Shown here: positions 58,935-64,000 of the stretch, one piece after another
How the letters are laid out: the number at the start of each line of letters is the position of its first letter
Position numbering within the stretch: position 1 is the stretch's first letter
Source of the DNA: Spirometra erinaceieuropaei
Lineage: Eukaryota; Platyhelminthes; Cestoda; Diphyllobothriidea; Diphyllobothriidae
NCBI GenBank assembly: GCA_902702965.1
Contig: CACRXP010000236.1
Span: 134,448-198,447 of the forward strand
Length of the DNA stretch: 64,000 bases
Direction: 5' to 3'
Program-made: the position numbers and the translations under genes
The notes under the pieces: generated by a model
Database searches by the model: none
The model's input: only the letters and a program-made list of their open reading frames with translations
Told to the model about the DNA's origin: nothing

Positions 58935-59290
58935 GGCTGATAGTCGTGAAGAAAGAGACACCACCGCTGGGGCAAGAGCCTTATTTGCCTGAAGCTTCGG
59001 ATTCCTGCTCGAACCCATCAGCAGAGACAAAGGCTGATACGGGTGGTTCATGCACAAGGGGCTGTAGTATTTATAGGGTGCAGTCGCCATGCTACCGCAT
59101 ACCTATGAGCATTCACGGATCCCCCCTGCATCCTGGATCGTTGCACTTGGTGTGCTGACTGTTTGATGGTCGACTTTCGCGTCGTCAGTTGCTGCAACTT
59201 CACCACGTGCGTTGGATATTGCTGTGCTGATGGCTCGACCACCTGAATCACCGATCCTGGCGTTGGGAAGAGTAATCAACTGTGCTTTTT
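58935..59290 (-). pseudogene. Penelope-like element 3' end, copy C
   Basis: On the - strand: a decayed end of the nuclease frame, GTGAATGCTCATAGGTATGC, the TATA-like CCTATAAATACTACAG (about 59063-59078), then CTGCTGATGGGTTCGAGCAG and GAATCCGAAGC. It has the same order as after copies A and B. Confidence 0.7.
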
Positions 59291-60419
59291 TAATGGGCGT
59301 GCTGTCTACTTAAGGCGTGTCCTACTCCAGTCAGTTCTCCCCCCCCCCCTGCTGGTCCAGCGCGTCTACCGAGCAAACAACAGTTTTGCTGACATTCTGT
59401 TTTTAACGGTGACCCCAGCGACTACGCAAACCGGTTTTGTAAGGACAGAAAGTACTTCCATGGCCACAGCTGTTTCAACCGCCTGGAGGTGTTTGCATAT
59501 AACCTGATGCGCCTTCTGTACTTCAGATTATCGCCCATTGTAATTATGCATACATGTAATTAACCATACTGCTTAACGTTAACCTATCATGATGGGTCGA
59601 AAAGGATTAAATGGGTGCCCGTAATGATTCATAGATGAAATTTCAGCTTCTCTGTTTCTGCGTGGCGAAAAATTACTAGAAGAGTACACATTTTGGTCTG
59701 AATTAATTACCATGCAATTTTATTTGACCCAGCGTGATTATCAGTGAACTAGCGCCGACTTCTAATGGATAAATATCTGGCTCCAAATAGAAGAAAGAAA
59801 TATAACTACAATTTGTCCGCCCTAACAGTTTTTCCACAGAAAAGGCGACCTGTTGTGAGCGAGAACGAAACTTGAGGCTGTTAGTTAATCATCTAATTCC
59901 GGAAAACGCAGCCATCTTGCGAATAGATCAGATCCTCGTACGTCAACAGCTCATTTAATCAGTAATCACGCCGAAAATGCATGCATAATTTTACGGAATT
60001 GAAAGTCTAACGCCCACTGACCAGATCGTTCGAGTTTCTTAGGCGTCACCCTTCTAGCGCGACGCGCGAACGCCGAGTAACATCCAGCACATAGACATAA
60101 ACTACTGTCTTCCACGGCATAAGCGCAAACAAGGGTTCCTGCTGCCTATTTAACGGTCAACAGGCATGAGAGCGCCGAACGACATTTGTCAGTCAGAAGA
60201 AATTTAACAAGTCAGGTTTTCAAATATATCCCTTGAAATAAATTAGTATCTAACGTGTGCTAAAACCGTTTTACCTCGCATTTGACATTGAATTCCAGTG
60301 TTGTCGAGGTATTTTTCGTTTCTAACTCGCTAGTCCCACATTTGTAAAACCTTTTTTATCCTCCGGAGGATTAGAAATATAAAAAAACTCTTCTAATCGT
60401 TCATCACTTCTTCTTTTAG

Positions 60420-60932
60420 GTCAAGATTTGGTTTCAGAATCACCGCTACAAGATCAAAAGGGCCGGCTGTATTTATAGCCCCAGTAAGGAGAAGCCACCG
60501 CGCATGCAGCTTTTCAATGCCCGAAAGGCGACATGTCGTGCAATGACCTCCTACAAAAAGCGCTCCTCCATTCCGGCCTTGAGGGTACACTATGGACAGG
60601 CCGTAGTCACTGACTCGCGCCAATGCAAGGACCGTCAACCGCCAGCCCAGAAAATCCCGCGTTTCATGTCGGTCCGTCGGAGGCTACCAGCCGGGGAAGC
60701 TGACACGGACAGAACCACAGACCCCCTATTTCATGATCTGCGGGGCGAACCCTGCAGTGCGACCACTGGTGATGGCGACGCCACCTTGGAACTCCCCTTG
60801 ATCACCACCCAGTGGCCCCAATTGTCGCAGAAGACGACCGACTTTGCCTCCTTTAGCACCAGCCTACTCACACCTCCCCTCTCTCTCCTTCTTCCGGAAT
60901 TCCTCACCGCAATTTGTCAGTCTAGTTCCTAA
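60420..60932 (+). CDS. NK-2 class homeobox gene, last exon with homeodomain residues 45-60
   Basis: Acceptor TTCTTCTTTTAG, then VKIWFQNHRYKIKRAG (60420-60467), which completes the third helix begun before 51647. Trp48, Phe49, Asn51, Arg53 and especially Tyr54 mark the NK-2 class, whose members prefer CAAGTG-type sites. The frame runs 154 more residues to TAA at 60930-60932. Residues encoded at 60570-60608 (IPALRVHYGQAVV) loosely resemble the hydrophobic NK2-specific domain; the rest is low-complexity, with Thr, Pro and Ser. GC content is clearly higher than in the intron, as expected for coding DNA. No AATAAA was seen close downstream, so the 3' end is open. Confidence 0.9.
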   Translation, partial: VKIWFQNHRYKIKRAGCIYSPSKEKPPRMQLFNARKATCRAMTSYKKRSSIPALRVHYGQAVVTDSRQCKDRQPPAQKIPRFMSVRRRLPAGEADTDRTTDPLFHDLRGEPCSATTGDGDATLELPLITTQWPQLSQKTTDFASFSTSLLTPPLSLLLPEFLTAICQSSS

Positions 60933-61795
60933 TGGGGAGGGCGATTCCGATGGCTCATCAGGCCTGACAATGTTGTTTGACACTTCGTGTTGCGTCAGTG
61001 ATGGCGAAGTCTGTACAAGGAAGCGTTGCCATAAATTTTTCTTTGGTTTGACACCTTGGGTCATTATGGAGTAAAATAGCGGATTTGTCTTCACTTTCCT
61101 GTCGTTTATTAGAGGGTTCACTTCCAAGGACTTTTTGATTTCAAAAGTCTTTCTCGCTGATTAGTGATGGCGTAGCTTCAATATAAAAACAGGCGAAAAC
61201 CAAAGTTTTGACGGAAGGCTTTCTCTTCCTATTGGGCAGTGAGGAGGAAAATCCAGAGATCTGCATGCAGGTGCAACATTACTGCAGGCCCATTCGCCAC
61301 GTAATGATCAACGCAAGCAATCATATCCAGAAGACGCCAACTGATCAGAAGAAACCTAGCTTGGTGGGAAATGCCCAGACAATGTAACTCTGTTTCCAAA
61401 AGGCTTTTTAGAAATAAGTTAACCACCTACGCTTTTGTGAAGCAGTCAAGTCACAAAGTGAACTCAACTGTCAAGCATCGTAATTTCCGACCCCTCCCAC
61501 GACTGCTGTAGTACTACGAATATTGTTGTACTGCATTGAGCTCCTGGTCATGAGCATGGACTTAAAAGTTGAGACAGCGTAAAGCGGATAGCGTGTACCG
61601 TCACTTTCAGTAAAATACTGAAATCTCGTTTCCTTTGCAGGAGAGGGGAATGTGCGTATGTCAGTTCAACCGTCGTGAATGACGATGCCCACTTTATGAT
61701 CCACGGCGTGGTGGATGCAGAACGATGACTTGTGCGTGAATTAATTTATGGAAGTAGTAGACTTGCAGGCTAGATCACAGTTGGTAGCCAGGAAT
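60933..61795. other. Downstream flank of the homeobox gene, no gene recognised
   Basis: May contain its 3' UTR. Only short frames otherwise. Confidence 0.4.
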
Positions 61796-61799
61796 GGGG

Positions 61800-62140
61800 A
61801 ATCGGACGACGACCTTAACCCTAATCCTAACCTTAACCCTAAACTTTAACCGTTAACCTTAACGGAAACCCTAACCCTAGCCCTAACCAAAATCGGAAAT
61901 GAAGCCGTAGCCCTTAGACATAGCAGTAACTGAAACCTAATTCTAACCGTAACCCGAAAATATAGGCCTAAAGGCATAACCCTAACCCAAAAATCGGAAA
62001 CCATTAACCGGTACCCTTATCCTAACTGCAAACGTAAAACGGAAGCCAAAATGGGTCAGATGTGATTATGGAACCCCACAAAATAGCCCCAGTAAACAAA
62101 CCCCCCAGCCACCTGTAATACGGGGCCTGGCTACCAACTG
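61800..62140 (-). repeat. Telomere-like CCCTAA tract with RepC-type end
   Basis: Long degenerate (CCCTAA)n and (CCTTAA)n run, about 61810-62035, followed by CCCAGTAAACAAACCCCC and CCACCTGTAATACGGGG. The last block is the reverse complement of the GTATTACAGGTGGCTGGG end seen at 1220 and 47010. Confidence 0.75.
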
Positions 62141-62154
62141 CGATCTAACCTTGC

Positions 62155-62620
62155 ATGCTAGCCGATCGCGATCTGGCTGACTTGCACAGCATCTGTCGCA
62201 CGCCCCCCCCCCTGTATCCACCTTGATCCGGTATTAAGGCAGAGCCAGGGCGAGTGGAGGTTGATGCCACAAAAGGCCTGGTTCGCGCGCGATGAACCAG
62301 GCTTTGACAGGAACGAGAAGTGTTCGCCTTCGATTCCACGTGAGTGTGAGTGCCACAAAAGCCACACTCAGAAGGACCCAGCGGAGCTCGAATTTCTGTT
62401 ACGGAGAGCCGTAATCGGGCAGAGCCACGGCCTGTGGTGAAACGAAGTCGCAACCCCGCGTGGTGTAGCCGGCCAGACCGGCCGTGGTATGTTAACTCGA
62501 AAAGACAGCAAGCGGGCGCTGGGGTATCGAACAGGTGTTATGGCCTTGCTCATGCTTGCGGCCCTATCAATGGCTGGTCGAATGTTTGAGACTTCTCTGC
62601 GGGGGGGGGGGGATCGCGCG
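62155..62620 (-). repeat. RepB dispersed repeat
   Basis: On the - strand GACAGATGCTGTGCAAGTC matches the core at 11345 and 50220. C and G homopolymers lie at about 62205 and 62600. Confidence 0.45.
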
Positions 62621-62690
62621 CACGCGATAGCCACTGCGCATCCGGCACGCCATAAGCAGGAATTCAGAGGCTTTTTAGCAGATTTCAAAT

Positions 62691-63312
62691 AATCCACTTT
62701 GACGAAACTGAAAAACTCTCTGCCTCGGTGGGATTCGAATCAACAACAGCAAGGGGAGGTTTTAGTGCAGCCAAGGTTCTAACAATTTGAACTACGAGGC
62801 CCCACCGGACGACACGAGTTTAATCATATTTGGGTCGAGTTTACCCGCCAAGCCCACTGCAACGTCTGGAATCCACCAATTCTGATAGAGTAAGTCGACT
62901 ACCAAAGCAGGATTTCCTAAATAATGCATGTCGAATCCACCAGATGACTGTCAGGCTCTCGTAATTCAGAGGTGTTTTGGTAGATTTCACAGTTGGATCA
63001 AAGGGAATTATTTGAAATCTGCCACAATACTTCAGGATTACGTGAGCCTGATAGTCATCTAGTGTATTCGAGATGTATTATTTAGGAAATCCTGCTTGGG
63101 CAGTTAGCTTACTGTATCAGAATTGGTGGAATAGAGTCGTTGCAGAAGGCTTAGCGGGTAAACTTGATCCAAATGTGATTAAGCTCATGTCGTCCGGTGA
63201 GGCCTCGTAGCTTAGATGGTTAGAACGTTAGTTCTACTTAAACCTCTCCTTGTTGTCGTGGGTTCGAATCCCGCCGAGGCAGTGAGTTTTTCACAATTGG
63301 GTCAAAGTGAAT
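62691..63312. repeat. Fold-back tRNA-derived SINE, copy 2
   Basis: Arms 62691-62972 and about 63033-63312 mirror each other and match copy 1 (3415-4026) block by block. The tRNA-like heads are at 62722-62803 (-) and 63199-63281 (+), with GTGGGTTCGAATCCCGCC in the right one. The centre keeps GATTTCACAGTTGGATCAAA, a piece of the SINE tail. Confidence 0.85.
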
Positions 63313-63529
63313 AGGCAGGCATGTTCTAAAATGCTCTTAGCGGCTGGCACACCATTGGCCGGTATGTTCCAGAAGGCACAGGGGTTAGGATCGGGTGAAG
63401 GCCCTCCAGCATCCGTGGCATACAAAGAATACCTACTATACTTATTTAAGTGGGTTTTTTGTCCGATAGGTTTGTTCCGGTTTCGTGTTTTATCGTACAA
63501 GGCTGGGTCGTCTATTGTAGACGGTCTCG

Positions 63530-63645
63530 TGCATTATCTACAGTGAACTCAGCTTAGAGAGTTGATAAGCGATCGTTATAGACAGTATGGTGGATTATCT
63601 ACAATGACCTCAGCTTAGAGAATCGAGAAACGATCGTTGTGAACG
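63530..63645 (+). repeat. Short direct repeat, two units of about 55 nt
   Basis: Units at about 63530-63583 and 63592-63645 share ATTATCTACA, CTCAGCTTAGAGA and CGATCGTT. Confidence 0.8.
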
Positions 63646-64000
63646 CCTAATGGTTGTTTTTTTTAATTTTCCTGCTTAATTTCGTTTGCTATATGTCAAT
63701 GCATTAAAAATTTTCTGCCCGAAAAACGAAGTTACTAATTATCTACACCTATTTTGCTATTCCTATATGCATACATAGGCCCCGTCCGTAAAACCCCTAT
63801 TGCCACCTTTGCCGTACGACATGCACCTCTGGCTGGCCGTGTGTATGTTGCGGACCATTCACCCGATCGTTGCCCGCATAGGGGCCAAAATAAGTAAGGT
63901 GTTTTTCTGACAACTCGTAATCCCCGTGTTCGTGAATTGTCAATAAAGTGTCTGTTCTCCGAACCGGCTCTTTTTTTGCTCCAGCTTCCTCCCTAGTCAT
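63646..64000. other. No gene recognised
   Basis: A fragment near 63776-63830 (GGCCCCGTCCGTAAAACCCC) resembles the RepC end. Otherwise nothing. Confidence 0.4.

Larger units (their letters stand above)
51648..60419 (+). other. Homeobox gene intron, 8.77 kb, repeat-filled
   Basis: GTAGGT at 51648 to TTCTTCTTTTAG at 60419. It joins homeodomain residues Q44 and V45 in phase 0. It contains a SINE-2 (52103-52265), two Penelope-end palindromes (52909-53053, 57195-57344), a telomere-like repeat (55035-55130), a possible exon of another gene or chance frame (54006-54167) and a - strand Penelope end (58935-59290). The remaining stretches (53060-54000, 55130-57190, 57350-58930, 59290-60400) show no recognisable gene. 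Confidence 0.85.

Noticed and set aside
59395..59420. LTR primer-binding-site-like sequence (GGTGACCCCAGCGACTACG)
   Set aside because: No LTR boundary, gag or pol follows; too short to call.
1..64000. CRISPR array, bacterial operons, rRNA genes, spliced-leader RNA
   Set aside because: None of the expected repeat spacing, gene packing or signature sequences was found on either strand.

Overview
The window reads as nuclear DNA of an invertebrate, most likely a flatworm. A diphyllobothriidean tapeworm (Schistocephalus, Spirometra or Dibothriocephalus type) is my best guess. The grounds are split genes with GT-AG introns, no bacterial-type gene packing, and dense relics of flatworm-style retroelements: a CsRn1-like Gypsy element, Penelope-like elements with GIY-YIG nucleases, a non-LTR element with a zinc-finger tail, and tRNA-derived SINEs. 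The species is inference. Most of the 64 kb is repeat-derived, and long open frames are scarce.

The clearest host gene is an NK-2 class homeobox gene on the + strand. Its homeodomain is cut between residues 44 and 45: residues 1-44 end exactly at a GT donor at 51648, and residues 45-60 resume after a TTTTAG acceptor at 60420. The 8.8 kb intron holds a SINE, two Penelope-type end palindromes and a partial Penelope end.

The most unusual signal is a set of paralogous exon clusters on a dispersed repeat called RepA here (about 1265-3300, 16260-16960 and 21540-22830). Thr/Ser/Ala-rich exons (629-796 on +; 23214-23549 and 25115-25165 on -) and tiny exons of 39, 39 and 42 nt (3051-3089 on +, 16432-16470 on -, 21746-21787 on -) all have AG/GT borders, lengths divisible by three, and the same intron phase. 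They look like members of a mucin-like or micro-exon gene family, partly decayed.

Region by region: 0-3.3 kb, RepA gene on +. 3.4-4.7 kb, a fold-back tRNA-SINE and a palindrome. 7.06-13.95 kb, a 1.6 kb inverted duplication flanking a dead non-LTR element. 15.1-18.4 kb, hairpin and RepA copy B. 18.4-21.1 kb, Gypsy relic with protease, RT and RNase H but most of integrase deleted. 21.5-25.2 kb, RepA gene on -. 27.4-28.1 kb, duplicated and inverted SINE unit. 31.1-34.5 kb, non-LTR and Penelope relics. 36.09-37.02 kb, assembly gap. 39.4-44.5 kb, further Penelope relics. 44.48-45.86 kb, a terminal-inverted-repeat element. 46.2-47.1 kb, CR1/jockey-like RT scrap and a telomere-like repeat. 51.1-60.9 kb, the homeobox gene. 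61.8-63.6 kb, telomere-like tract, a second fold-back SINE and short repeats.

All exon calls rest on reading frames, splice-site sequences and comparison between copies inside the window. No transcript or database evidence was available.
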